Origin: Beroe ovata
Taxonomy: Eukaryota > Ctenophora > Nuda > Beroida > Beroidae
DNA: 31,013 nucleotides
Assembly (NCBI GenBank): GCA_946803715.1
Contig: CAMPET010000153.1
Span: 24,077 to 55,089 of the forward strand
Direction: 5' to 3'
Shown piece by piece: positions 23,901-31,013 of the stretch; position 1 is the stretch's first letter; each line of letters starts with the position of its first letter. The translations under genes and the position numbers were made by a program. The notes under the pieces are model-generated. The model worked only from the letters and a program-made list of their open reading frames with translations, made no database searches and was not told the DNA's origin.

Positions 23901-26900
23901 TCAATTTCCGTGGCTTATCGTTGAGTTTGAACAAAAGAGTCGTTGGTTATTTCGATTTAACGACAGACATCGTAACTTTGGCATATTCTCGCGAAATTTT
24001 GGTGTTACACTTTTTGCGCCCAGTCCTTGTTCTTCTACCACCTACAACTCTTTCAAATCACAATTTCTGGCGACAAAACTTGTTCTCCGAGTTAGTACCA
24101 GCCTGCAGATCATTTTGATACCAAGTTTGTCATATTTTGTTGAAGTCGATTTTTTTCGTTCACCCCCTATGAGAAACAAAACACACACGTCATAGTCACG
24201 TGTAAATTGTATACTATGAACTAAGTACGTGTACATTGCAGAGAGTAGGAGATAAAGCACAGTTCCTACTGAAACAGTTGAACAACCACCACCCCATATC
24301 GGATCATTCGACCCAGCATCACCTCTCCGAGAGACAGCTAGTTCAGTACTGGAAGTGTCTCTATCCTCAGGAGGATGCCAGGCAAGTAATAAAGAGAGTG
24401 TTCCTGCCAAAAGATTTGAATGCAAATTTAAGATTTTGATTACCGACCGCAGTAAGTAGTTGAAAAGTTTAATAAACTGATAACCGATCATCAGTTCTGA
24501 GTTCAAGCTTGATCACAAATGTCTTCTCATTAACCGGTTCCAATGATCTCCTCCTAATTCCGTCCCCTCATCCTCCTGCCATAATCAATCCTGGCTCTCA
24601 TCCAAGACTTGGAATCCACCTCCGATTTCATCACCGCGGCAACTTCCCCCTCACGACACTCACAAGCCTTCTCCTCTTGTTTCACGGCATTTCCGTTCAG
24701 TTTACACGTCCTTATCTTGGCGCAGTTGCCCCCTCTTCTCATCACACAGACAGACCAGTGACCCCAGACACAAGATTCAACTTCCACCGACGAAGAATCG
24801 CACGTGTTGGAAAATTTGCTCGTGTCGTCCTTGCATATTCCTTCAAATGTCGAGGTCAATTCGTATTCGGATTCCAGGTGGTTTGCTTCTAGAAGGAGTG
24901 TGGCAAGTTCATGAAACTGGTCGAAGAAGTCAATTCTTGTCACGAGGTCGAATCCGGAGATGCCCCTCAGCTCACTTTCATTGACGTCCTCCGTAACTCC
25001 TAATGCCACAATATCGATGCCATCTTCCTCCCTCATTTGAGTTGCAAAGGAAATTGGCGATCCGCCAACATTCGATTTCCCATCAGTTATCAGGATAGCA
25101 ACCTTCTTATAGCTCGATGTTGATTGGAGAAGTTGTCGGGCCACTTTGAGGGCACCGTTGGTGTTTGTAGCTCCAGGACTGTACCTAATCTTGTTTTGTG
25201 AAAACTGGTTCACGATGGTACACATGGTGTTCTCACAGCATGGCTGAACCTCTACTGAGACTCGGGTTGAATATTTCACCACGCCCGTGCACACCGTCAC
25301 GCCCTCATCAGCGGCTTTGATGGCCAGAATTTCGAGGAGAGTCTTTACGAAGCCCAAAGTGGTCTGGAAATTCTGATGTCCGACACTGCCCGAGGAATCC
25401 AGGACTAGGGCAAGGTTCAAGTGACATTTCACATCGGGGCACGCACCGATTGTCGGCACATTGTCGTAGTTTGTCGGTCGGTAGTAGGTTTTCTGGGCGG
25501 GGGCTCCTTGCACGCTCATCCGACCAAGGTCTGCCAACGTGTACTTCTGCGGATTGGACTTCTGACGAAACCTCGCTCCATGTTCTCGAGCGGCAGTTTC
25601 GTCGGCGAAAACTGGAACAGGTTCCGGCTCCTCAACCTTGCCGAATATTGTGTCTTGTATCGCCGCTGCCGCGAGTCTTTGATTCCCGGCCCTGTGGAGC
25701 AGTGTTAAGTTAGGAGGTGGGTTCCATCAGGTCATGTAAATATAAACATTGAGTTACAGAAACACAAGTTTTTATTTTTACCGGCATTGGTGTGCGTCAA
25801 GAAGTGTAGCAAAAATCAGTAGGACAAACATCTCGAAAGAGAGAACAACTTGGCAATGAATGAGTTTCCGGGCCCCTACGGTGATCTAAACACCAGTTAC
25901 ATGATTTAATCTAATTTCAGTGAGCACGTTAGCCGGAAGAGTTGAAACTTGATATTGTGTGATTATGGCGTAGATTCAGAAGTTTTTGTATCAGACAACC
26001 TGCGAACCGAACTGAATGACGTGTATTCTTGACTTTGTCACTCTTCTCCCCACAGGTTACAATATCTGATCATAGAGCAGCACACGATTCTCTGTCTAAT
26101 CAACCCTCCCCCCTCAGTTTGCAAGCAAAATGGTGAGAAACAGTTACAACCACAGATACCATGATGACAACCACAAACACAGCTGTGTGACAACCACAAA
26201 CACCACTACAAACACAACTAAGTGACTACCAAATTTACGATCACTCGACCACTTTTAACTCTTAAAAGTCGCAAGACGTGCACGTGTCACGCAATATACA
26301 CTCCATATCACGCCGGAACACGTTAATACACGTGCCAATCCACGTGACAATTGTCTGCTTCCAGGGAACGACCACAGACACCATGACAATCACAGCAAGT
26401 ATGACACGTGCACACAAAACCCGTCACTACACACAGGTACACTTCACCCAACGTCACAATGCACGTGACAATTGTGTGTCGCCAGGGAACGACACTCCAA
26501 TTCTGTACAAAGTACTCCGCGATCCCGATATCAGTTTGTCCGTCCACTGGTTCAAATACGAGAAGGACCCACTCGCAGAAACTTCGTCGCCAAGAGAAAA
26601 GGTGGGTTTTGTTGGCTATTAGCCAGCTTCACCCGTATGTGTAGTGTGTACACATCGGTCATCGGTGTAAAAAGACGGACGGAAATAAAAAGACGCGCAA
26701 TTTCATTTGTAAGCAGTTTTCACTGTAGTAAAGTTAAACTTAAAGTGTGCGTCTTTTTCTTTCGGCCCCCTCTTAGTTTTACACATACGGGTAAGATAAT
26801 CATACCCAGTATGACAGGCTGATAATACATGTTTTTGACATATCTGTGTCTCGCCAGGTTCCGAGACCGAAGGTTCCCGAGCCCTCTGATCCGGATCCCG

Positions 26901-29248
26901 GGGTTCGGCAATGGACATGGAACGGGTGGTCAGACATCTTATCAGGGTAATGTGCTGACCTTGCTTGAGGGGTACTATTGGGGCTGGGAAGCACTTTGGC
27001 TTTCAAGTTTTTCTTCGGTTAATTTTCATCTACATAATGACTTCATGTGTGTGAATATATTCTCCAATCTCCCTCATAGGCTATCGGCAAACCTAGATTC
27101 TATAATTTTTTAAATCCCCCATTCTTTTCCCCCGCGAGTGTAGTGACTCTATAATTCTTTAAATTCCCCATTATTTCCCCCGCGAGTGTAGACGGCAGCA
27201 GCAGTTTCGAGAGGATACAAAGACGTTTGACGGACTTCAGAGCTCGCTGAAATCCGGTTCGTGCGATCAGAAGGAATATGTGTCGGAAGATCAACTCAGA
27301 GAGGTAGGTGTCAACAATGTCAGCTATGATAAGAGGTAACAGTAACACGAACTCAGAGAGGTGGGTGTCCCGGTGTAAACAATGTCAGCTATGATAAGAG
27401 GTAACAGTAACACGAACTCAGAGAGGTGGGTGTCCCGGTGTTAACAATGTCAGATAAGATAAGAGGTAACAGTAACACGAATTCAAACTTTTTGGATCTC
27501 TGAGGTAAGCACTATAATATTTCCGCTTAATACGAATTCTAAACTCATCATGTGTTTCAGGAAACTGAACGACTGAAGAAAAGATCGGAAGATCTACCGT
27601 CTCCCCTCTCGCCGCCCGACCTCCAGACCCCATCATGCACCTCTGACATCGACTCTGCTCGGATATTCCTCGCACACTGCGGTATTCTCACCCCCAAGAT
27701 GTTCGACGATACGGAGCCAGGGAGTAACCCGTCCGTGACTCTACTCCGGAATGGGTGAGATCAAAAGTACCAGTAGCCTTTCATTTTCAAAACTACTCTC
27801 TTAATTAGGGACGAATTTTGATGAATTAGTCAAGTGGGGGGGGAGATCTCAAAGGCAAATGAATACGGTATGTTATTGTAAAATGCTATCAAGATAGTAG
27901 AGGGCTTGAAACGGTTCACGTTATAATAAAATAGCATGCGAAACTGAACCATTCTCTCGTAGGCCCGAGCTCCAGGAAGGCCTGTCACAACTGGACGACA
28001 TTCCGACCCGTGACTGTCACACTGTCATAGTGTTGTACATGCAGGCAGGACAGACAGCTGTCAGGGACATTCTGAGGAATACGAGTATTCTCAACAATAA
28101 CGCGGACTTCCACAAATTTGTCCTCGATCTGGTATGTTTGTCTGTTCACTTTGAGGATAGATGTTCCATGTGTAAATGTGGCGTGATGTATGTTAATGTA
28201 TTCACCAATTCAGTACACATGACCATATAGATAACATGTGCTCTGAGACCATTTCGTTCCTCCGGAGTATCAATTCTCTCCACTGAACAAGTCCACCGTG
28301 TTTCATAACAGTAGCTCTCACTCTTCTAGCTTCATTCACTTTCCACAGGGCAGTAAAATAGTGGACATTTCCTCATTCGAAGGGTGGACAGGACTTGAAC
28401 CATTCCACAAATGGAGCACGATAAGCAGTGTATCCCCCTCAACCCTCACCCCCTCTCCATCCCCTGCCCCCACATTCCCCTACTACTCTGACAGCTTCAA
28501 CGAGATGGTCTTCATCCTTCCTAACCTGGTACCCTGCAAGGAGGACATCGCCACCAACAGTCCCCGGACGAGCAGTCCTGAGAGTGACCCAGGTGCACCG
28601 CCGCCTCCCCTTTTCGTGGACGAATTCAGCCAGGCGAGTGTTGATATCGAGGCAGAGGATAGCACCGGGGTGGAAATTGGGTTGGCCGGAGGTGGTGGTG
28701 GTGGTGGTGAAACTGATGATGTCGTCGAGTGGACGTATTTCCAGGATGATCTCCTCAAGAACGTGCTCTGGGAGGTGCCGAGCGGTGACTCCCTCAAAGA
28801 CAACATCGGAACCCCCAAATCAACACTGAGTAAGATTGTTGTCGTGTGGTCGGAATCGTTTGATGATACTCGTCGTTTCCCCATCAACAAGCTCCATGCT
28901 GGGCTTCACTGTGACGTGCAGAGCAGGTTTGTTGTGATTTTCGTTCACCCGCTGCACAGTGGTCTCTACAAAACCACGGTTAGGAGCCTCAACAAAACGG
29001 ACAAATTCAACACGGTCGGTATTATCGACGAAAAGGAGAAGGTCGTCAGTAAAGAGATCCTGGGGACTGTCGTGCGAGAAACATGTCTTGCCATACGGAC
29101 TGCAAGTCTCCTGGAGCAGCCACCGAAATTGAGACCAAAGTCTCGGAGACTGAACAAGATTGAGACCATTGTGCATCACCATGGGTGTACGTCTGTGAGA
29201 GACAAGGAAAATGGGTATTATAACGCGTTCTGCAAACTCACATCATGA
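9366..29248 (+). CDS. RALGAPB: Ral GTPase-activating protein subunit beta, ~30 exons
   Basis: RALGAPB is the large non-catalytic partner of the RalGAP alpha subunits, which switch off RalA/RalB GTPases. Joining the exons gives about 1570 residues, close to the ~1490 of vertebrate RALGAPB. Recognisable blocks in order: VLRLFGEWLFDC (exon 12), ELRRGAIEILLSIICLPL (exon 15), LCRYIECLSNKPTTQ (exon 20), LQYLIIEQHTILCLINPPPS (exon 24), ARIFLAHCGILTPKMF (exon 28), HTVIVLYMQAGQTAVRDIL (exon 29) and VVWSESFDDTRRFP plus VIFVHPLHSGLY (exon 30). Splice phases agree at all junctions except exon 16/17, where the intron has an assembly gap. The ATG at 9366 is the first in exon 1; further 5' exons are possible. 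The gene hosts two antisense genes in introns and a partly duplicated assembly block. Exon groups are listed separately. Confidence 0.93.
12385..12385. other. Single n (assembly gap) in intron 10
   Basis: One ambiguous base inside a pyrimidine-rich stretch upstream of the exon 11 acceptor. No redundant flanks are obvious. Other n positions in the window are 14006, 14337, 16180 and 21383, and at least three of those show signs of lost or repeated sequence. Confidence 0.9.
13195..13482. repeat. TGACACCA minisatellites in RALGAPB intron 13
   Basis: Two clusters: TGACACCAATCT-type units at 13195-13290 and units like TTGACACCACTCTTTCTCC at about 13400-13480. The second cluster runs straight into the CCGCAG acceptor of exon 14, so the repeat supplies the polypyrimidine tract. 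The second assembly copy repeats both clusters at 14782-15069. Confidence 0.8.
14007..15592 (+). repeat. RALGAPB: Partial second copy of RALGAPB exons 10 and 12-15 bounded by n gaps
   Basis: Positions 14007-14336 match 11896-12225 at a constant offset of 2111. After the n at 14337, positions 14338-15592 match 12757-14005 at an offset of 1581, changing to 1587 before exon 12. The second copy lacks 12226-12756, including exon 11. Copied exons are 14203-14336 (truncated), 14424-14506, 14628-14773, 15070-15218 and 15454-15554. Differences are few and mostly intronic (for example around 14395-14420), as expected of two alleles. Splicing exon 15 (phase 1) to copied exon 10 (phase 2) would break the frame. 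An unmerged haplotype or contig overlap is therefore more likely than a real duplication. Confidence 0.9.
15901..16495 (+). other. RALGAPB: RALGAPB exons 16-17
   Basis: Exon 16 is 15901-15997 (LWSKCVEILLDAL; acceptor TGCAG, donor GTGAGT, ends phase 2). Exon 17 runs from about 16340 to 16495 (DIFQVLIHILHLSNLIQED; YIALLDKRYHGAG; donor GTCAGT, ends phase 1). No AG before exon 17 gives the required phase 2 entry; the available acceptors give phase 0 or 1. The intron contains a gap at 16180 within tandem repeats, so missing sequence or an indel is the likely cause. Confidence 0.7.
16027..16316. repeat. ~47-bp tandem repeats with an assembly gap
   Basis: Five or six copies of a unit beginning CGTGACGTGCGATATTTTCA and continuing TAGTTCACGTGTATATTTCT. 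The sequence before the n at 16180 (ending ATGCCGAAATTG) is repeated at 16279-16316 (ATGCCGGAATTG), so two overlapping contig ends appear to have been joined without merging. Confidence 0.9.
16496..16690. repeat. Purine-rich GGTGAG-type low-complexity tract
   Basis: Irregular repeats of GGGGTGAG, AGAGGTGAG and GAAGAGG follow the exon 17 donor. Open frames on either strand here are composition artefacts. Confidence 0.7.
16739..18918. repeat. Four tandem 545-bp units in RALGAPB intron 17
   Basis: The landmark GTCAC before CAGCTCCTCAGG recurs at 16739, 17284, 17829, 18374 and (diverged) 18919, an exact 545-base period. Units 2 and 3 differ at only a handful of sites. The left edge of unit 1 and the right end of unit 4 (from about 18720) are clearly more diverged, a pattern typical of arrays homogenised by unequal exchange. 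Each unit contains an inverted repeat, AAATAGGCCAAAAAC against GTTTCTGGCCTATTT (17131-17190 in unit 1), that could form a stem-loop around a CACGTG. Open frames of 62-81 codons recur on both strands in every unit but resemble no protein I know. Confidence 0.95.
19000..19370 (+). other. RALGAPB: RALGAPB exons 18-19
   Basis: Exon 18 is 19000-19134 (EEYSNQTSPAPVTKYN; acidic and Ser/Thr-rich, matching the family's disordered linker). Exon 19 is 19236-19370 (LWMRLIDLICEILDKAS; LCGLANIFMYSK). Both are 135 nt and phase 1 to phase 1. Exon 18 enters in phase 1, matching exon 17's exit, so the 545-bp array is entirely intronic. Confidence 0.85.
19684..21772 (-). CDS. DPP7-like serine peptidase, family S28, nested antisense in RALGAPB intron 19
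   Basis: Minus-strand exons: 21556-21772 (signal peptide MTHPLITSLIVGLVGLVASD, then FVYNFDQKIDHFS and PMFLYTG), 21417 down to the n at 21383 (NEGPIESFYY, cut by the gap), 20106-21008 (RYYGESLPFG; nucleophile motif FGGSYGGMLAAW; MVDYPAPADF; CGTGAEAVAWDYQCCTE; NNVTDMFPPLEW) and 19684-19942 (SNIVFSNGLLDPW with the catalytic Asp; EGAHHLDM with the catalytic His; stop). Phases agree where testable. The catalytic Ser, Asp and His are all present, so the enzyme should be active and probably lysosomal, cleaving N-terminal X-Pro/Ala dipeptides. The family also includes PRCP (lysosomal Pro-X carboxypeptidase); the CGTG and NNVTDMFP segments favour DPP7. About 20 residues before RYYGES are lost at 21383. 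Confidence 0.92.
21383..21383. other. Assembly gap inside exon 2 of the DPP7-like gene
   Basis: On the minus strand the exon reads NEGPIESFYY and then meets the n, after which only AT-rich intron-like sequence is seen. The conserved stretch leading to AEHRYYG in the family is absent, so the gap hides the rest of this exon. Confidence 0.7.
21921..21930 (-). promoter_or_regulatory. TATA-like element upstream of the DPP7-like gene
   Basis: TATATATAAC on +, read as GTTATATATA on the gene strand, lies about 150 bases upstream of the ATG at 21772. Position and sequence are compatible with a core promoter inside the RALGAPB intron, but such words are common in AT-rich DNA. Confidence 0.3.
22391..23230 (+). 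other. RALGAPB: RALGAPB exons 20-22
   Basis: Exon 20 is 22391-22470 (GYQTTIGNLCRYIECLSNK), exon 21 is 22699-22812 (LAAAYNCLTVWCLNYHEL) and exon 22 is 23135-23230 (VIELGITSKCSYNRDTKE). Exon 20 is only 80 nt and was located by family similarity; its phase 1 entry and phase 0 exit match exons 19 and 21. A CG-rich cluster at about 22838-22900 lies in intron 21. Confidence 0.88.
23231..24241. other. RALGAPB intron 22, no feature seen
   Basis: About 1 kb between exons 22 and 23. Open frames on both strands lack splice support and family resemblance. Confidence 0.6.
24242..24381 (+). other. RALGAPB: RALGAPB exon 23, ending at a GC 5' splice site
   Basis: The exon reads RVGDKAQFLLKQLNN to QLVQYWKCLYPQEDA and ends GCCAG before GCAAGT. 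GCAAGT after an exonic AG is the normal consensus for the minor GC-AG intron class. Phase 2 at this point fits exon 24 (26056), giving LYPQEDARLQYLIIEQHT, which follows the family alignment. The next GT (GTAATA, six bases later) would end in phase 0 and break the frame. Confidence 0.85.
24554..25831 (-). CDS. Secreted VWA-domain protein with TSP1-like C-terminus, nested antisense in RALGAPB intron 23
   Basis: Exon 1 (25782-25831) encodes a signal peptide, MFVLLIFATLLDAHQC, and ends in phase 2 at GTAAAA. Exon 2 (24554-25691) completes an open frame of about 395 residues. Residues ~107-285 form a von Willebrand factor A domain: LALVLDSSGSVG carries the DxSxS metal-site (MIDAS) motif at ~115-119, followed by the Thr region GATNTNGALKVA and the Asp in VAILITDGKSN. 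Residues ~320-365 are Cys-rich with CVWGHWSVC and CAKIRTC, resembling a thrombospondin type 1 repeat. The region between signal and VWA is Ala/Glu-rich. The MIDAS is intact, so metal-dependent ligand binding in the extracellular matrix is plausible. Matrilin-, collagen- or complement-like relatives cannot be told apart here. Confidence 0.9.
26275..26470. repeat. CACGTG-rich repeats with a decoy acceptor before RALGAPB exon 25
   Basis: CACGTG words recur, and a ~35-base segment (CACGTGACAATTGT ... CCAGGGAACGAC) occurs at 26340-26372 and again at 26462-26493. The second copy contains the true exon 25 acceptor (after 26485); the first places an equivalent acceptor after 26364. Confidence 0.8.
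27099..27191. repeat. Tandem duplication containing the 3' splice site of exon 27
   Basis: Two ~45-base copies (TCTATAATT...TTTAAAT...CCCCGCGAGTGTAG) end at 27143 and 27191. The second provides the acceptor of exon 27. Using the first would add an in-frame TAA after a few codons. Confidence 0.9.
27293..27484. repeat. Tandem repeat (57-65 bp, three copies) containing the 5' splice site of exon 27
   Basis: Copies begin with AACTCAGAGAGG at 27293, 27350 and 27415, each ending in an exon-like GAGAG followed by GTAGGT or GTGGGT. The first is the used donor (27304). Reading on meets TAA at 27337-27339, so the two downstream donor copies would give truncated products. Confidence 0.9.
28349..29248 (+). 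other. RALGAPB: RALGAPB terminal exon 30
   Basis: The 900-nt last exon enters in phase 0 after CCACAG and ends at TGA 29246-29248. It encodes FEGWTGLEPFHKWSTI, YYSDSFNEMVFILPN, a low-complexity insert with a run of seven Gly (GGT repeats near 28690), then VVWSESFDDTRRFPINKL, FVVIFVHPLHSGLY and KEKVVSKEILGTVVRETCLA. This order matches the C-terminus of vertebrate RALGAPB. The open frame on the opposite strand (28483-28890) is a shadow. Confidence 0.95.
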
Positions 29249-29391
29249 CACAAGATGAGTGTGTCACTGCGATTCTTTTTGATCTATTGTTATTGACGAT
29301 TCCTTCATTTATACATTTATCAACGCTTTCGATTTGATAGCACCTTCGACGCACTTATCCTGGTCCTTTTCATACTTCTGCAAGACTTGCT

Positions 29392-29397
29392 TATATA
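29392..29397 (+). promoter_or_regulatory. TATA-like box before the ACBD6-like gene
   Basis: TATATA in CTTATATACC lies 43 bases upstream of the ATG at 29440. Only 191 bases separate the RALGAPB stop from this ATG, so the RALGAPB 3' end and this promoter must share a very short interval. The call rests on sequence and spacing alone. Confidence 0.4.
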
Positions 29398-29439
29398 CCC
29401 CGGTCGCAGCACTCAAAACTTCATGTTATCGCATTAGCC

Positions 29440-30750
29440 ATGATCAGACACCACATAGTGGATGAAGAGGATCTGAAGGCAGACTTTCAGGAACACGCAG
29501 ACATGGTCCGAGAATTGAAAGGTTTGTATTTTCCCAAGATTACCTAGCTGTCCGGGATACTATAAGCGCCTATATCCGATATCGACAGTGTTCGTGCTAA
29601 AATTATTATCGGTTTTTATTAACAGTTCTGAGCGTGGATGGAGAATTATTCTTTAATCTGTTTACGTCTAATTCTATTTCAGGATTATCAAACGAAGCAA
29701 AATTAGAGTTCTATGCCCTCTACAAGCAGGCTACAGTTGGACCTTGCACCATTTCAAAACCTGGCCTATTCGATATTCGGGGTGAAATATTTTTCATTAT
29801 TTCGGATGATTCACATTGTTCTAGGCGCCTCAACCGAAGTGATAAGTGGCACATATGTTACATGGAGTTCCGTGAAATAGTGCAATGATTTCCGTGGTAG
29901 CGGTTGGCGACAGTCACGTGACATTAGTGAATTTGTTGTCAGGTCAAGCAAAGTTCGACGCCTGGAAAGAGCTTGAGAACCTATCACAGTCTGATGCAAT
30001 GCTCATGTACATCGATCTTTACAATAGGTCTGATCAATTCAATGTATCGGGAGATATGATGAGGATTTATTTTTGGCATGAGCCCCCGTATAGGAGAACT
30101 GAACTATAATAAGAACCAAACTAAGAGCTATAACTATAACAAAAACTACTACTAGAACAAGTACTAAAACTTCATGATAAGAACCGTATTGTCCACCCAG
30201 AATATTTGACACAGAATACTTTGCAGTCTAAACGCTGAACAGTTGAAGAACAGTGGTCAGGACGATGATGATGAGGGGAAGGTGAAGATGAGTACTCTCT
30301 TCCAACCTGAGGTGGGTGGTCTGTGTTTGTGTGTTTGTATGCACACGTGCGCCCCGATGTAGCACGTGCTAGAGGTGAATTATCGGTGTTCGTGTGTGTG
30401 TGCACACGTGCGCTCCGATGTAGCTTGCTTACAGCGCAACGTGTGCACTGTGCGCACAACTTGAACTATACGTGTGCACGTGTATCCCAGTACTGAAAGG
30501 TCATGCCGCAAGACTTTGCGAATTTGGGTCACGCAGCGCGGATAACTTCATCCCAATTGTTATGTTTAGATCGATCAACCGGCTGACACAGACGACATAT
30601 GGTATGCTTGTCGTCATGGCGACGCACAAACAGTGAAACGGCTCTTCTCCGAGGTTCACAAGAGTGCGTGTGATGAGGAGGGCAGGACGCTCGTACATTG
30701 GGCTGTCGACAGAGACCACGAAGTGTTGGTGAAATGGCTACTACACCAAG
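29440..30750 (+). CDS. ACBD6: Acyl-CoA-binding domain protein 6-like, 3' end outside the readable window
   Basis: Exons: 29440-29521 (QEHADMVRELK), 29683-29781 (GLSNEAKLEFYALYKQATVG; CTISKPGLFDIR), 29943-30027 (GQAKFDAWKELENLSQSDA), 30227-30311 (acidic linker QDDDDEGKVKMS) and 30570-30750 (DTDDIWYACRHGDAQTVKRL; DEEGRTLVHWAVDRDHE). Phases 1, 1, 2, 0 and 1 all match. The ALYKQATVG and KPG...D...G...FDAW signatures identify an acyl-CoA-binding domain. The following ankyrin repeat gives the architecture of ACBD6, a long-chain acyl-CoA carrier linked to lipid metabolism and N-myristoylation. Family members have two to three ankyrin repeats; the later ones are beyond 30750 or lost in the poly-G end. 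An open frame at about 29634-29682 is intronic, since skipping it restores the family sequence. Confidence 0.92.
30312..30569. repeat. CACGTG-rich intron with a duplicated GTGCGCYCCGATGTAGC segment
   Basis: A segment reading GCACACGTGCGC then CCGATGTAGC occurs at about 30341-30363 and 30401-30425, surrounded by further CACGTG and GTGTGTGT words. It fills the ACBD6-like intron before the ankyrin exon. Confidence 0.75.
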
Positions 30751-30937
30751 GTTTAGCATGGTTCAAGGGAAACTCTCTCAGCCACATAGCTGATCTGACG
30801 TTATATGTGATAGCCCTTTAGCATACTTTGATCATATTCAGGAATCAGATGTTCTGTTTTAAGGATATTGATTAAGTCTCTGTAGGTTCACATAGGCTCG
30901 CGTTGCTATATCTAGTATCTACAGCCATGTCTGTACA

Positions 30938-30938
<1 letters not shown>

Positions 30939-31013
<75 letters not shown>
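30939..31013. other. Poly-G run at the window end
   Basis: About 75 consecutive G close the sequence. Uninterrupted runs like this at a contig end are typical of two-colour short-read chemistry reading no signal as G. It is better treated as an artefact than as genomic sequence. Confidence 0.8.

Larger units (their letters stand above)
26056..28131 (+). other. RALGAPB: RALGAPB exons 24-29
   Basis: Exons: 26056-26132 (LQYLIIEQHTILCLINPPPS), 26486-26601 (ISLSVHWFKYEKDPLAE), 26858-26946 (VPRPKVPEPSDPD), 27192-27303 (DGLQSSLKSGSCDQKEYVSE), 27561-27754 (ARIFLAHCGILTPKMF) and 27963-28131 (HTVIVLYMQAGQTAVRDIL). Phases run 2/1, 1/0, 0/2, 2/0, 0/2, 2/0 and all match. Exons 28-30 correspond to the Rap/Ran-GAP-like region at the C-terminus of the subunit. 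Confidence 0.9.

Noticed and set aside
24388-24393. GTAATA as the ordinary GT donor of RALGAPB exon 23
   Set aside because: It ends in phase 0, while exon 24 needs phase 2. The GC donor six bases upstream fits phase and family alignment.
28483-28890. Minus-strand 135-codon open frame
   Set aside because: It lies entirely antisense to the well-supported last exon of RALGAPB.
29634-29682. Extra coding sequence in the ACBD6-like gene before GLSNEAK
   Set aside because: Splicing 29521 directly to 29683 gives MVRELKGLSNEAKLEF, the expected acyl-CoA-binding domain spacing. The open frame in between is intronic.
30939-31013. G-quadruplex or telomere-like element
   Set aside because: A pure G homopolymer at the very end of the sequence is better explained as a sequencing artefact.

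Overview
This is eukaryotic nuclear DNA, almost certainly from an animal. The genes are split into many short exons (about 70-220 bases) joined by GT-AG introns, and the decoded proteins are animal housekeeping or secreted proteins: delta-COP, Ral GTPase-activating protein subunit beta, a DPP7-like lysosomal peptidase, an ACBD6-like protein, a VWA/TSP1-like secreted protein and an Ig-domain protein. The compact introns, minisatellites and nested genes would fit a sponge or another small-genome invertebrate. The species cannot be fixed from the sequence. All exon boundaries were built by eye from splice consensus, reading phase and remembered family sequences; no alignment was run.

Layout from left to right. 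Positions 1-1370 are AT-rich and apparently non-coding. A small secreted Ig-domain gene runs on + (1520-3319). Converging on it from the other strand is ARCN1 (delta-COP, 4418-7804, -), decoded from its ATG through eight exons but lacking the last ~140 residues in this window. A ~1.56-kb divergent intergenic region (7805-9365) with several CG-rich clusters separates ARCN1 from RALGAPB, which runs on + from 9366 to 29248 in about 30 exons (~1570 residues). Two complete or near-complete genes sit antisense inside RALGAPB introns: a DPP7-like S28 serine peptidase (19684-21772, -) and a secreted VWA/TSP1-like protein (24554-25831, -). The intron that holds the VWA gene has a GC-AG splice pair. Downstream, an ACBD6-like gene (acyl-CoA-binding domain plus ankyrin repeat) starts at 29440 on + and is cut by the window end, which is a run of G.

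The window is also rich in tandem repeats: a 4 x 545-bp array inside a RALGAPB intron (16739-18918), ~47-bp repeats with a gap, short minisatellites ending exactly at 3' splice sites, and tandem duplications that copy splice sites of RALGAPB exons. Single-base n gaps at 12385, 14006, 14337, 16180 and 21383 mark contig joins. The block 14007-15592 repeats 11896-14005 and is most simply an unmerged haplotype or contig overlap.

No operon-like or defence-like system is present. The most unusual content is the nested antisense gene pair, the GC-AG host intron, the duplicated splice sites (one of which makes an in-frame cassette exon possible) and the homogenised 545-bp array.
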